This document shows, piece after piece, positions 18,752 through 27,861 of a DNA stretch of 64,000 nt. This DNA is from Bacillota bacterium (GTDB lineage: Bacteria; Bacillota; Clostridia; Acetivibrionales; DSM-1351): positions 7,288-71,287 of the forward strand of contig JAEZRV010000092.1 in NCBI GenBank assembly GCA_023444055.1, written 5' to 3'. The position numbers were made by a program, and so were the translations under genes. Positions within the stretch are counted from its first letter, which is position 1. Each line of letters begins with the position of its first letter. The notes under the pieces were generated by a model. That model did no database searches. It was not told the DNA's origin and worked only from the letters and a program-made list of their open reading frames with translations.

Positions 18752-18815
18752 TTCTCACCGCTTGAAAAACAAAGCGGTACCCTTCACTTATAGAAGCGGG
18801 GGGACATTTTTTGCC
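18752..18815 (-). promoter_or_regulatory. two-hairpin leader upstream of copper-amine-oxidase-N gene
   Basis: On the minus strand a CCC(G)CTTC...GAAGGG stem is followed at once by ACCGCTTTG...CAAGCGGT (7-8 bp, A/T loop). The pair ends about 55 bases before the start codon. The second stem lacks a T-run, so it is not a plain terminator. No known riboswitch consensus is recognised. Confidence 0.4.
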
Positions 18816-18898
18816 TCGTTATAAAAAAAAACATCATTTATAGTATATACCTATTAGCACTTTTTTTCTATATAAATTACTCATTTAGTATTTTTAAT

Positions 18899-18938
18899 CA
18901 AAAAAATTATTGTCCCTTATGAGACAATAATTTTTTTG
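18899..18938 (-). terminator. intrinsic terminator after serA
   Basis: AAAAAAATTATTGTC pairs with GACAATAATTTTTTT around a 10-base loop, 15 bases after the serA stop. The flanking A and T runs make it active in both directions. Confidence 0.88.
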
Positions 18939-18952
18939 ATGTATTTTAATTC

Positions 18953-20560
18953 TTAGAACATCAATAATGTAACTTTTAAAACACCATTTATTTTAGTAAG
19001 TAAATCAATTACGTTTTTATCTACTTCGCAGTCAACACTAATAAATGCAACAGCCTTTTCTCCGCCTTGCTTTCTGCTCCATTGCATTGCTGCAATATTT
19101 ATATCATTTGCTCCTAATATTGAACCAATCTGACCAATTATGCCTGGTTGATCAATGTTTTGTATTGCTAAAACATATGGTGTTGGATCAAAATCTAACT
19201 TATATCCAAAGAAGTCAACAACTCTTATTTCCTGCTTTGCAAATACAGTTCCTGATACAGAAAGAGTCTTATTTTTTGTAATAAATTTAACGGTAATCAG
19301 GTTTGTATATTTTTCTAGTGCTGAGCTTTTGCTTTCAACAAGTGATATACCCATATTTTTTGCAATAAGCTCTGCATTAACATAGTTTACTTTTTCTTTA
19401 ACAACAATATCAAGGAAGCCTTTCAATACTGACAATGATAATAATTTTGTCTCTTGTTCAGCTAATTCACCGCTGTACATAATTTCAATTTTGTTAACAG
19501 TGTCTTTCTCAGCTTGATAATATATTTTTCCTAATATTTCAGCTAAGTCAACGTAAGGCTTCATTTCACCTACTTCTTTATTCTTCATTGGAGGCATATT
19601 TACAGCTGCAACCATGTCCCCTCTTAAAGCATCAGCTACTAACTCAGCAACACAAGTACCTACATTATAATTTGCTTCATCAGTAGAAGCACCTAAATGA
19701 GGAGTTATAATTACATTATCAAGTTCATAAAGCTTGTTTTCATAATCTTGATCTTCAGGTTTCTTGTCATAGTTTGGCTCTGGATTAAGTACATCTAATG
19801 CTGCTGCAGCAACCTTACCAGATTTAATTCCGTTATATAGAGCATCTTCATTAACAAGTCCACCTCTAGCTGCATTAACTATTCTAACACCATCTTTACA
19901 AAGCTTAATTTGTTCCTCATTAATAATGTTTATAGTTTCAGCTGTCTTTGGAGTATGAATTGTAATCAAGTCAGCTTGCTTGAGTAAATCCTCTAATGTT
20001 TCACATTTTTCAACTCCAAGCTTTGCAAACTTTTCATCAGTTATATATGGATCATAAGCTACCGCCCTCATATTTGAGCCTATTAGCTTTGAAGCAACAA
20101 TTGAACCTATTCTTCCTAATCCTATAACACCTACTGTTTTTTGATCCAACTCATTTCCTAAAAATTTATTTCTTCTGAAATCCTTTTTATCTTTTCCTGC
20201 CCAATGAGCTTGTGGAATATTTCTAAATATAGCATATGCTAATCCAACGGCTAACTCAGCAGCAGCCATACTATTGCTTTCAGGAGTATTTACTACAATA
20301 ATACCTCTTTTTGTACAAGCTGGAAGCTCTATATTATCAACGCCATTACCTGCACGACCTACGACCTTTAAGTTTGTACCCTTTGCTAAAAGTTCTTCAT
20401 TTATCTTTGTAACACTTCTTACAATGATTGAATCATAATTCTCAATTATTCCAAGTAATTCCTCATGTGAAATTCCATATTTGACATCGACTTCATGACC
20501 ATCTTTTTTAAGATGTTCAATACCATCATCTGCTATTCTTTCAGTTACTATAATTTTCAT
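18953..20560 (-). CDS. serA: D-3-phosphoglycerate dehydrogenase
   Basis: It catalyses the first step of serine synthesis, 3-phosphoglycerate to 3-phosphohydroxypyruvate with NAD. The 535-residue length is that of the long SerA type. The N-terminal catalytic part has the NAD motif GLGRIGSIVASKL (about 145-157), the Arg region NAARGGLVNEDAL and the His in ITPHLGASTDEA. An intervening ASB-like domain (about 320-450) follows. A C-terminal ACT domain (AIQNIDQPGIIGQIGSILG) would bind serine for feedback inhibition. Start ATG has AGGAGG 13 bases before it. The gene follows the class V aminotransferase by 95 bp, under the same glycine riboswitch, and ends at a terminator. Confidence 0.96.
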   Translation of the reverse strand: MKIIVTERIADDGIEHLKKDGHEVDVKYGISHEELLGIIENYDSIIVRSVTKINEELLAKGTNLKVVGRAGNGVDNIELPACTKRGIIVVNTPESNSMAAAELAVGLAYAIFRNIPQAHWAGKDKKDFRRNKFLGNELDQKTVGVIGLGRIGSIVASKLIGSNMRAVAYDPYITDEKFAKLGVEKCETLEDLLKQADLITIHTPKTAETINIINEEQIKLCKDGVRIVNAARGGLVNEDALYNGIKSGKVAAAALDVLNPEPNYDKKPEDQDYENKLYELDNVIITPHLGASTDEANYNVGTCVAELVADALRGDMVAAVNMPPMKNKEVGEMKPYVDLAEILGKIYYQAEKDTVNKIEIMYSGELAEQETKLLSLSVLKGFLDIVVKEKVNYVNAELIAKNMGISLVESKSSALEKYTNLITVKFITKNKTLSVSGTVFAKQEIRVVDFFGYKLDFDPTPYVLAIQNIDQPGIIGQIGSILGANDINIAAMQWSRKQGGEKAVAFISVDCEVDKNVIDLLTKINGVLKVTLLMF

Positions 20561-20655
20561 AAATCAAACTACCTCCTATATTATATCTTAATAATATTAA
20601 TTATCATTTTTGAGTTAATCTATCATAATTTTAGTATTAACTTATAAGGAAGAAA

Positions 20656-21807
20656 TTACTGCAGAGCCTTCTGTACTGCTCCTACTGATACACCCATTTC
20701 TACCTTGTATCCTGCTTCGCTCAGTGCATATTCTAAAGCTGCAAAAGTCTTAATCAAGTCCAGACCATCTGTATAACCGCAATGTCCTATTCTAAATATC
20801 TTTCCTTTTAAATCCTTCTGACCGCCAGTTATCATAATATCATACTTTAAGTTCAGGGTTTTAATTACTTTTGCTATGTCTATCCCCTCTGGCGCCTTTA
20901 CAGCAGTGATAATATATGAAGAAACATCCTGGCTTGGAAGCAATTCAAGACCAAGTGCTTTAATACCAGCCTGTGTTGCTAGTGCAAGCTTTTTGTGTCT
21001 TGCATAAACGTTTTCCAGCCCTTCCTCTTTAATCATTTTTAATGCTTCTGCTTGTGCCATCATAATTGTTATAGCAGGTGTGTATGGTGGGTTCTCTCCA
21101 GCTTTCATCAAGCCTTTTTTATATTTCTTGTAATCCCAATAGAACTTAGGCAATTTTGAATTTTCTACTGCCTCCCAGCCCTTATCGCTTATTCCAACAA
21201 AAGCTAGTCCTGGAGGTGCCATCAATGCCTTTTGTGAGCCAGTTACAACAACATCTAATCCCCAGTTGTCCATTTGAAGATCTAGTCCTCCTAATGAACT
21301 AATTGCATCAACTACCAGCAATCTTTTTGTACCTTTTGTAAGCTTTCCTAATGCTTCTATATCATTAGTAACACCTGTTGAAGTCTCATTATGCGTAACC
21401 AATATGGCTTTAATCTCATTGTTTACATCTTCATCAAGTATTTTCTTAACATCATTAACATTAACAGCTTCTCCCCAATTAACTGCTAACTTCTGAACAT
21501 TAAGTCCAAAAGTAGTAGCTATTTCTGCAAATCTATCTCCAAAGTTTCCAATGCTTATAGCCAATACCTTATCTCCTTGTGAGAAAAGGTTAACTATCGC
21601 GGATTCCATAGCTCCAGTTCCTGATGATGCTAATACTAATACTGGATTCTTAGTTTGAAAAACAAACTTTAAATCCTCTTCTAATCCATCAAATATTGTT
21701 TCAAATTCCTTAGTTCTGTGATGAATAATCTGTCTTCTCATAACTTCCAACACTCTTGGTGGAATCATTGTAGGTCCTGGTGTCATCAGTAATTTTTCTT
21801 TTTCCAT
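20656..21807 (-). CDS. class V aminotransferase (serine-glyoxylate/alanine-glyoxylate type)
   Basis: ATG at 21807 (MEKEKLLMTPGPTMIPP) follows TTGGAGGAAAAAGCA and gives 383 residues. The PLP lysine is in VVTGSQKALMAPPG, and the family start motif MTPGPT.IP and the region VDAISSLGGLDLQMDNW are clear. Enzymes of this family use serine, alanine or glycine with glyoxylate or pyruvate. In several bacteria and archaea a homolog beside serA replaces SerC as phosphoserine aminotransferase, which the gene order here suggests. The tandem glycine riboswitch upstream ties the pair to glycine level. Which substrate is used cannot be settled from sequence. Confidence 0.9.
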   Translation of the reverse strand: MEKEKLLMTPGPTMIPPRVLEVMRRQIIHHRTKEFETIFDGLEEDLKFVFQTKNPVLVLASSGTGAMESAIVNLFSQGDKVLAISIGNFGDRFAEIATTFGLNVQKLAVNWGEAVNVNDVKKILDEDVNNEIKAILVTHNETSTGVTNDIEALGKLTKGTKRLLVVDAISSLGGLDLQMDNWGLDVVVTGSQKALMAPPGLAFVGISDKGWEAVENSKLPKFYWDYKKYKKGLMKAGENPPYTPAITIMMAQAEALKMIKEEGLENVYARHKKLALATQAGIKALGLELLPSQDVSSYIITAVKAPEGIDIAKVIKTLNLKYDIMITGGQKDLKGKIFRIGHCGYTDGLDLIKTFAALEYALSEAGYKVEMGVSVGAVQKALQ

Positions 21808-21892
21808 TGCTTTTTCCTCCAATTTATTTATATATTATTTAATAATTTAGCAATATTATTTACTCTCACACAAAAAGAAAGAAACAACAAAA

Positions 21893-21915
21893 GGCCAAAT
21901 ATAAAATATTTGACC
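21893..21915 (-). terminator. terminator hairpin of the glycine riboswitch expression platform
   Basis: On the minus strand GGTCAAATAT pairs with ATATTTGGCC over a short loop and is followed by TTTTGTTGTTTC. It lies between the aptamers and the aminotransferase start. A second palindrome, GTTGGC/GCCAAC (21938-21951), sits between it and the aptamer and may be part of the switch. Confidence 0.6.
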
Positions 21916-21989
21916 TCTAAAGTGCATAAACAAACAAGTTGGCAAGCCAACATTGCAAAGCGCAACAAAAATAATGTTATCACACTTTT

Positions 21990-22160
21990 TATACTCTGTC
22001 CTTTTGCCTGAGAGATTAAGCTTTATAAAAGCTCTTGCCCCTTCGGCGCCGTCACTGGTCTCTCCAGAGGTCCGTCCTGTTGTAGTCTCTATGACCTGAG
22101 AGTGCTACTCCTTCGGTGAGTTTTATTATTAATAAAACGTCTCTCCCACAACAATCATCC
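21990..22160 (-). ncRNA. tandem glycine riboswitch
   Basis: Reading the minus strand, aptamer 1 has GGGAGAGAC, a variable stem, CACCGAAGGAGTAGC and ACTCTCAGG. A linker follows, and aptamer 2 has CTGGAGAGACC, GCGCCGAAGGGGCAAG and AATCTCTCAGGCAAAAGGACAGAG. These are the conserved cores of the two-aptamer glycine riboswitch (gcvT motif), which binds glycine cooperatively. It lies about 180 bases before the aminotransferase start, with a terminator hairpin between. In most known cases it turns on glycine cleavage; here it precedes an aminotransferase-serA pair. Confidence 0.93.
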
Positions 22161-22342
22161 GACAATATTCAGTTATTAATTATTTTTATTATAGTTAAAT
22201 TAACAATTCATGTCAAGGAAATAACAAAGTTTTTGATAAATATAATTAAAAGCTATGACTATACAAAAAATATGTCTACACAATGAAATTGAGTGAAGCT
22301 ATATAAACTCCACTCAACTTAAAAAAAATTGTTAGTGCTTTA

Positions 22343-22591
22343 TTATTGCGTTTTCAATGCTTCTAGCTGTGGAATCAGTTTGTTCCACATAGGCTTTGGA
22401 GCTTTTTCTTTAAAGGCTTGAAGAACTAATTCTTCAGTTATTTCGTTTACGCTGTTTTTACTTAACCATGCTTCCACTTCATGTTTAACGGTAGATTTAA
22501 ACATCGGAGGAACAGCATCAAGAATGACTTTAAACATTTTCTGGCTATTGCCCTTCCAAGTTACATTATCTAACATAGAACTTCCCATCAT
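22343..22591 (-). CDS. small PCP_red-like domain protein
   Basis: The 82-residue protein has ATG right behind AGGAGGCA. Residues about 20-70 (FKVILDAVPPMFKSTVKHEVEAWL, then EITEELVLQAFKEKAP) match the pattern of the PCP_red domain, first described at the C-terminus of protochlorophyllide reductase subunit B and found as a small stand-alone protein in anaerobes. Function there is unknown. No signal or membrane segment is seen. It stands alone, and an unusual array of five 15-bp repeats lies 66 bp upstream. Confidence 0.75.
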   Translation of the reverse strand: MMGSSMLDNVTWKGNSQKMFKVILDAVPPMFKSTVKHEVEAWLSKNSVNEITEELVLQAFKEKAPKPMWNKLIPQLEALKTQ

Positions 22592-22656
22592 TGCCTCCTA
22601 CCCATGACCTAAAACAGTCATAATTACATAATCAAAGTATAACTTCCGTTATGCTT

Positions 22657-22728
22657 TGGTTAAAGTCAAACTGGCTTTAGTCATTCTGACTAAAGTCATG
22701 CTGACTTATGTCAAAATTGACTTTAGCT
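22657..22728. repeat. five 15-bp-period operator-like repeats
   Basis: Twelve-base sites start at 22657, 22672, 22687, 22702 and 22717, exactly 15 bp apart with 3-base spacers. The central one, TGACTAAAGTCA, is a perfect palindrome; the others are TGGTTAAAGTCA, TGGCTTTAGTCA, TGACTTATGTCA and the weaker TTGACTTTAGCT. The array lies upstream of the PCP_red gene (start 22591). It looks like a multi-site binding region for a dimeric regulator. Confidence 0.85.
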
Positions 22729-22955
22729 TATTTATACTAAAAATCTGCATAAAAACATCCCTACACTCGATATCATATTGTTGATTTTCTTATCTTAGAC
22801 AATACAATATTGTGAAGTGCTATTTGTAACAGACTCTAGTATATTTATATGACAATGACAGTAAAAATGTTCCTATTATTTTTTGTCCGATGCCTACCGC
22901 CGCTAATATTCACTTTAAAAGTGGAATTATAACTATGCTACAGCCATAAATAAAA

Positions 22956-23001
22956 AGTTCTAAGATTTCGACGTAAAAATCACACTCGAAATCTTAGAAC
23001 T
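22956..23001 (-). terminator. terminator after ddh
   Basis: A perfect 16-bp inverted repeat (AGTTCTAAGATTTCGA and its complement, 14-base loop) is followed on the minus strand by TTTTTATTT. It starts about 40 bases after the ddh stop. Confidence 0.9.
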
Positions 23002-23042
23002 CTGTCTATCCTATTCAATCTAAAATTACTTTGCCATGAAGC

Positions 23043-24032
23043 TTACAGTAGGTTCTTAATCAACTCAGCATGACTCTTATCTGATAAGTAAGACAATGGA
23101 ATATCAAATACTGTCTTAGCTCCGTTATTTGATTCTTTGTTTAGTCTAACTGCAGCTCTTGCATATGCTACAAGAACATTTCCAGTAAATTCAGGATTAC
23201 TATCTAATTTTATTGCAAATTCAACAATATGATTATTTTCATTTTCAAAACCTGATTTTCCACTTCTGAATACAAAACCACCGTGAGGCATCTTTGAGTG
23301 ATCTCTCTTTAGTTCTTCTTCAGTAATAAAATGTACAAATGTATCATAGTCTGAGAAATAGTTTGGCATATTTTTAATATCTGCTTCTATTTGAGCCTTA
23401 TCTGCTCCTTCTTCTGCAACAACAAAGCACTCTCTTGTGTGTTTTTGTCTTGTAGTCAATTCTGGATTACTGCCACTTCTAACACTACTAATTGCTGCAT
23501 CTATAGGCACAGTGTATTGAATAGCATTTTTTACTCCAGCTACTCTTCTAATTGCATCTGAATGTCCTTGGCTTACACCTTTTCCCCAGAAAGTATAATC
23601 ATTACCTACTGGCAAAACTGCACCTGATAGCATTCTTATCATTGAGAACAAACCTGGATCCCAGCCTACAGAAATTATACCAGTTTTATTTGCAGCTATA
23701 GCTGCCTTATTAACTTTTTCAAAATACTCAGGAATCTTTGCATGTGTATCGAAACTGTCTACAATATTAAACATTGCAGCAAATTCTGGTCCTTGTACAG
23801 GTAAATCAGTAGCTGATCCTCCACATAAAATCATTACATCAATATCATTTACATATTTATTTGCATCTTTGATTTCAACTACTTTAACATTTGGAGTTTT
23901 AACAGTTATACTCTCAGGTGATCTTCTTGTGAAAACAGCTACCAACTCAGTGTCAGCATTTTGCTTTATCGCTGCTTCTACTCCTCTTCCAATATTTCCA
24001 TATCCTACTATGCCTATTCTTATTTTGTTCAT
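23043..24032 (-). CDS. ddh: meso-diaminopimelate dehydrogenase
   Basis: It makes meso-diaminopimelate in one NADPH-dependent step from tetrahydrodipicolinate, ammonia and NADPH, feeding both peptidoglycan and lysine. The 329-residue length is typical. The dinucleotide motif is GIVGYGNIGRGVEAAI at residues 7-22; the family motifs CGGSATDLPVQGP, SVGWDPGLFSMIR and FWGKGVSQGHSDAIRR are intact. ATG follows AAAGGAGAGGAAGCACC. It lies 148 bp downstream of lysA on the same strand, so this one short segment codes the last two steps to lysine. Confidence 0.97.
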   Translation of the reverse strand: MNKIRIGIVGYGNIGRGVEAAIKQNADTELVAVFTRRSPESITVKTPNVKVVEIKDANKYVNDIDVMILCGGSATDLPVQGPEFAAMFNIVDSFDTHAKIPEYFEKVNKAAIAANKTGIISVGWDPGLFSMIRMLSGAVLPVGNDYTFWGKGVSQGHSDAIRRVAGVKNAIQYTVPIDAAISSVRSGSNPELTTRQKHTRECFVVAEEGADKAQIEADIKNMPNYFSDYDTFVHFITEEELKRDHSKMPHGGFVFRSGKSGFENENNHIVEFAIKLDSNPEFTGNVLVAYARAAVRLNKESNNGAKTVFDIPLSYLSDKSHAELIKNLL

Positions 24033-24180
24033 GGTGCTTCCTCTCCTTTATTTATAATAACTATAATATATATAATTTATAAAGTAATTTTGCTTAAAAA
24101 GCCTAGCTTCAGAAAACAAATTATTTTATATAATAGTAGACTCCTAGTTTTAAACATCTATTAATGATCCATCTAAAAAG

Positions 24181-25431
24181 TTATACATTAAACGGTGCAA
24201 TCAAGTCTTCAAATGTATCTCTGCGTCTAATAAGCACTGCTTCACCGTTTTCTTTTATAAGAACCTCAGCAGGTCTTAATCTCATATTGTAGTTTGAACT
24301 CATGGCAAAGCCATAAGCACCTGCATCCATAACCCCTATAATATCGCCTTCTTCTATTACTGGTAGAACTCTGTTCTTTGCAATAATATCTCCACTTTCA
24401 CAGATGTTTCCAACTACTGTTACTTCCTCTGTAGCTTCTTCATTCATTGGTTTTCCATCTCTATAAACTTCAATTTCATGATGTGAATCATACATTACAG
24501 GTCTTGCCAAAACATTGAATCCAATATCTGTACCTACGAATTTATGTGCATAATTATTTTTTGTTGTATAAACAGTTCCCAATAATATTCCGCATTCTGC
24601 TGCAATATATCTACCTGGCTCAGATTTAAATAATATCTTCTTGCCGTATTTGTCAGTCCATTGTTCTAACACCTTTGTCAGCTTTTCTCTAAAGCTCACC
24701 AGATCCAATGTTGCCTGTCCTTCTTGCTTTTTATAAGGTATTCCAAAGCCTCCGCCCATATCAACGAAATCAATATCCTCAAATTGCTCTGCTACTGCCA
24801 GCAAAGATTTAACACCCTCAATATATGAATCACCTTCCATAAACAGTGAACCAATATGCTGATTTACACCGCATATTTTAAGGCTATACTTTTTGGCAAT
24901 TTCTTTAACCTGCTCAACGCAGTCAATATTGACACCAAATTTAGTTTTCTTACCACCAGTTACAACCTTCTCACAATGACCTGCTCCAACACCAGGGTTA
25001 AATCTAATAGCAGCTTTTCCACCTGGATTAATCTTGCCTAAAAGCTCTAACTGAGACAGTGAATCCACACTAACCAAAACACCATTGTCAACTGCATATC
25101 TTAATTCTGCTTCTGAAACATTGTTAGGTACAAAAAACAGTTCTTCAGGTTTAAATCCTGCATGTAAAAGTAATTGTATTTCTCCTGCTGACATAGCATC
25201 AGCTCTCAAGCCCTCTTCCCTAACAATTTTAATTAATTGAAGATTTGAGTTAGCCTTTATTGAATAATTTGGTATAAAGTTAGGATAATCAACTAGATTT
25301 TTCATATCCTTGCAGTGCTGTCTTAATATTTTCTCATTATAAACATATAATGGGCTTCCAAATTCCTTAATTAATTTTTCAGGATTTGAATTTCCGTAAA
25401 AATCTGTTTTCATTGAATAGTATTCTGTCAT
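24181..25431 (-). CDS. lysA: diaminopimelate decarboxylase
   Basis: This PLP enzyme decarboxylates meso-diaminopimelate to lysine. It has 416 residues, the usual size. The PLP lysine lies in NYSIKANSN (about 57-61), the HIGS motif in GVNQHIGSLF, the glycine loop in DMGGGFGIPY, and the substrate motifs in SEPGRYIAAECG and GNICESGDI. The start ATG follows AGGAGGATTTAAAA. It is followed by ddh. Upstream, 25440-25560 is A/T-rich with repeated AAATTTATT; no lysine riboswitch or T-box was found. Confidence 0.97.
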   Translation of the reverse strand: MTEYYSMKTDFYGNSNPEKLIKEFGSPLYVYNEKILRQHCKDMKNLVDYPNFIPNYSIKANSNLQLIKIVREEGLRADAMSAGEIQLLLHAGFKPEELFFVPNNVSEAELRYAVDNGVLVSVDSLSQLELLGKINPGGKAAIRFNPGVGAGHCEKVVTGGKKTKFGVNIDCVEQVKEIAKKYSLKICGVNQHIGSLFMEGDSYIEGVKSLLAVAEQFEDIDFVDMGGGFGIPYKKQEGQATLDLVSFREKLTKVLEQWTDKYGKKILFKSEPGRYIAAECGILLGTVYTTKNNYAHKFVGTDIGFNVLARPVMYDSHHEIEVYRDGKPMNEEATEEVTVVGNICESGDIIAKNRVLPVIEEGDIIGVMDAGAYGFAMSSNYNMRLRPAEVLIKENGEAVLIRRRDTFEDLIAPFNV

Positions 25432-25565
25432 TTTTAAATCCTCCTATTAAATAATTATTTAAATTTATTTAAATTTATTGAAATCATATTAAAAATACAA
25501 ATGTAGATATTTTCTACCACTAATACTTTTAGCATTTTGGGTTTATACACCTACTTAGAAGTAAG

Positions 25566-26255
25566 TTATAAAATCTTATTTTGAATCAGTTTAATCTCAT
25601 TTGTTAGTGAGTCTTTTACTAAATCAACTAAATTTGAGTTCATCGAAAACAAACCAGTTGGATTTGTTCCATTTAGCTGTCCTGTCAAAACATTTGATGA
25701 GTCAGTTATAAGTCTTACACTTCCAAAATTCATCTGAGATTTATAGCAAATCATACCTTCATATTCGATATTATCTGATGTAATAATGACAACCTTTAAA
25801 TCACGTTCTTGTGCTGACTTAAGTTCATCAATCGCATAATCAAGGTGTTCTCTTGAGATGGATATATATATCCTGTATTGTGCTTGATTAATCAGATTTT
25901 TCATTTTATTAATTATTTTCTCATCACCATTAATTGTTATAAATGTATCATTTGATATATTTACCCGTGGTATTTCTTCCTTGATGACCCTTATAACCTC
26001 TTGAAATTTCCTCTTAATATTTTCAGCAAGCTCAACAGAATCTACAGGAGCATACTTTAAGGATTCACCATTTATTTTAAAAGCCCCACCCTTATCTGAA
26101 AGACCAGCTAATCCTAGATATGCATTTGACCTAGAAATACCGGTCAATTTTGAAGCTTCATATCCAGTCAATTCTCCTTCTCTGCACAAGGTAACATAGA
26201 GTATTGATTCATGCTTTGTGAAACCCGCCTGCATTAAAGCCTCTATCACATCCAT
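25566..26255 (-). CDS. TrmB-family transcriptional regulator
   Basis: ATG at 26255 (MDVIEALMQAGFTKHE) has AAAGGACAGCAAA before it; the frame to 26276 lacks a site. The protein has 229 residues. The N-terminal winged helix is of the TrmB type: GFTKHESILYVTLCREGELTGYEASKLTGISRSNAYLGLAGLSDKGG (split here only for reading). The C-terminal half has the phospholipase-D-like TrmB effector fold. It lies upstream of lysA on the same strand, 134 bp away. Whether it controls lysA-ddh is a guess from position; it has no sugar genes nearby. Confidence 0.8.
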   Translation of the reverse strand: MDVIEALMQAGFTKHESILYVTLCREGELTGYEASKLTGISRSNAYLGLAGLSDKGGAFKINGESLKYAPVDSVELAENIKRKFQEVIRVIKEEIPRVNISNDTFITINGDEKIINKMKNLINQAQYRIYISISREHLDYAIDELKSAQERDLKVVIITSDNIEYEGMICYKSQMNFGSVRLITDSSNVLTGQLNGTNPTGLFSMNSNLVDLVKDSLTNEIKLIQNKIL

Positions 26256-26518
26256 TTTGCTGTCCTTTCGTAACACTTATTTTATTACTCTACTTTCCAT
26301 TATGAAGTAATTACTATCGGCCAAATATCCCATTATATGGACAATAGATTAGGTTTGATGTCAGACCATGTAAACATGCTCATTTTTTTGGCAATATAAT
26401 AGTGGTTCTATCTAAAACCACTATATACCATTCTTATTTATATGTCAATTAAAATGTTTAGTTTTTAGAATGTAATTTCCAGATTGTTCTAAAATGGTTC
26501 AAAGTGAAAAGTATTGAA

Positions 26519-26587
26519 CAACATTTGCGAGCCTCGCTCCATCCCATAAATGTAGCTATTTAATATGTGATTCCACATTTTAAATAC
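26519..26587 (-). repeat. dispersed 3'-UTR repeat, copy 1
   Basis: Directly after the DUF4129 gene stop the minus strand reads TTGTATTTAAAATGTGG, then about 30 bases, then a TAGCTACATTTATGGG block and a GCGAG/CTCGC hairpin. The same arrangement follows the gene ending at 53154. A second small inverted repeat, AGTGGTT/AACCACT, lies at 26400-26422. Nothing else is seen in 26256-26589. Confidence 0.6.
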
Positions 26588-26589
26588 AA

Positions 26590-27858
26590 TTACTTTAAAA
26601 GCCTATTCTCTAGCTTTGTCAGCTCATCGGGTAAAGGTTCTACTTCTCCATAGCGTGCAGCTGCATAGCATTTTGAAATCAAATCATTAAACGGCTTAGT
26701 TTCTGGTGCTTTCTCAGATACATCTTGGCAAATCTCATCTGAAGTTGAAGACTTGCTCATTTGAACACCATCTTGCTTCGCTTTGTCTTTAAAATACTTG
26801 AAAAGCCTTCTCGTCTTTGCTATATCGTTTGGTAATTTATTGTAGGGCACCTCTCTTACAAACAAGCTTGCAGCCTTTTGACGAATATTTTTTGCTATGT
26901 TATTAAGATTTTTATTGTATAAACTTTGTTTTTCATCTACATGACCATCTTCATAATATCTTTTTACTGCTTGCTCTCCATTTCTAAACCAGTTAAGGAT
27001 CTTTTGAATTAGCTTAATAAATGCTTTAACAATAAAATAAATTGTAAACCCAACAAATGCCACCACAATAGCTACAATCAACACATCTGTAACTAGCTGT
27101 ATTATCCTTTGAAGCAATGATGGTTCTGCTTGTTCCATTTCTAATGGTAACTTAGGCTGAATTTCATAATTATTCGTTGCTGTGTTATCTATTCTTCCAA
27201 ATAAGTATCCAAATTTTTGTATAAGCCATGCTAAAATTTTAATAACAAAGCTGTATATCTTTTGAACCTGTCCTATGGCACTTATGCCAAATAATATAAT
27301 TAAAGAAGCAACTGTGAAGATCTTATTATTCCTGCGCTGTGTATTACCAATTTTCATATTTTTACTACCAAATCTGCGTGAATCGTCCGTTTGCTTTATT
27401 ATAAGCAAAACTACAGAGGATATTGTAGAAATAAGAATAGCTATATTGCTAAACTGGGTTGAAATCTTAGTGATACCCTTCGCAGTTAGAAATGATAACA
27501 GCATATTAAAAAGCAACGCAGCTGCGGCTATTTGAAGTCCCATACCTTTAGCTGGATTCATCTCGCTTTTGACTTTAATAAAAATAAATATACAAATCAC
27601 TACGATTATTAGCATAAGAATATCAACTTGCCCAGACACAAGATATGCAAATACAATGGATAGTAAAATGGAAATACTTTCATGTATAAATGGCTTAATC
27701 TTAAAACGGCATAACAAGCATGCTACAATTGTTACAAAACATAATCCGAATGATAGCAAGAATGCATTCTCCGCCGCCATAAAGAACTGAAAGATAGTAA
27801 AGCTCATAGGTAGGAATATTAAACATCCCAGTATACTAGTAACAAAAAACAAACCCAT
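26590..27858 (-). CDS. polytopic membrane protein with DUF4129-like C-terminus
   Basis: The 422-residue protein has at least seven hydrophobic segments: six in residues 1-160, one near 190, and one near 255-280. A basic cytoplasmic region follows, and the C-terminal ~70 residues (ETKPFNDLISKCYAAARYGEVEPLPDE) resemble DUF4129. Such proteins occur in MoxR-DUF58-transglutaminase operons, usually as part of the transglutaminase polypeptide. Here no transglutaminase domain is found in this protein or beside it. ATG lies 4 bases after the stop of the DUF58 gene with a GAGGTGGCATAAG site, so the two are translationally linked. Confidence 0.8.
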   Translation of the reverse strand: MGLFFVTSILGCLIFLPMSFTIFQFFMAAENAFLLSFGLCFVTIVACLLCRFKIKPFIHESISILLSIVFAYLVSGQVDILMLIIVVICIFIFIKVKSEMNPAKGMGLQIAAAALLFNMLLSFLTAKGITKISTQFSNIAILISTISSVVLLIIKQTDDSRRFGSKNMKIGNTQRRNNKIFTVASLIILFGISAIGQVQKIYSFVIKILAWLIQKFGYLFGRIDNTATNNYEIQPKLPLEMEQAEPSLLQRIIQLVTDVLIVAIVVAFVGFTIYFIVKAFIKLIQKILNWFRNGEQAVKRYYEDGHVDEKQSLYNKNLNNIAKNIRQKAASLFVREVPYNKLPNDIAKTRRLFKYFKDKAKQDGVQMSKSSTSDEICQDVSEKAPETKPFNDLISKCYAAARYGEVEPLPDELTKLENRLLK

Positions 27859-27861
27859 CTC

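Noticed and set aside
25432..25565. Lysine riboswitch or T-box before lysA
   Set aside because: No conserved core or T-box bulge is present; the sequence is A/T-rich repeats only.
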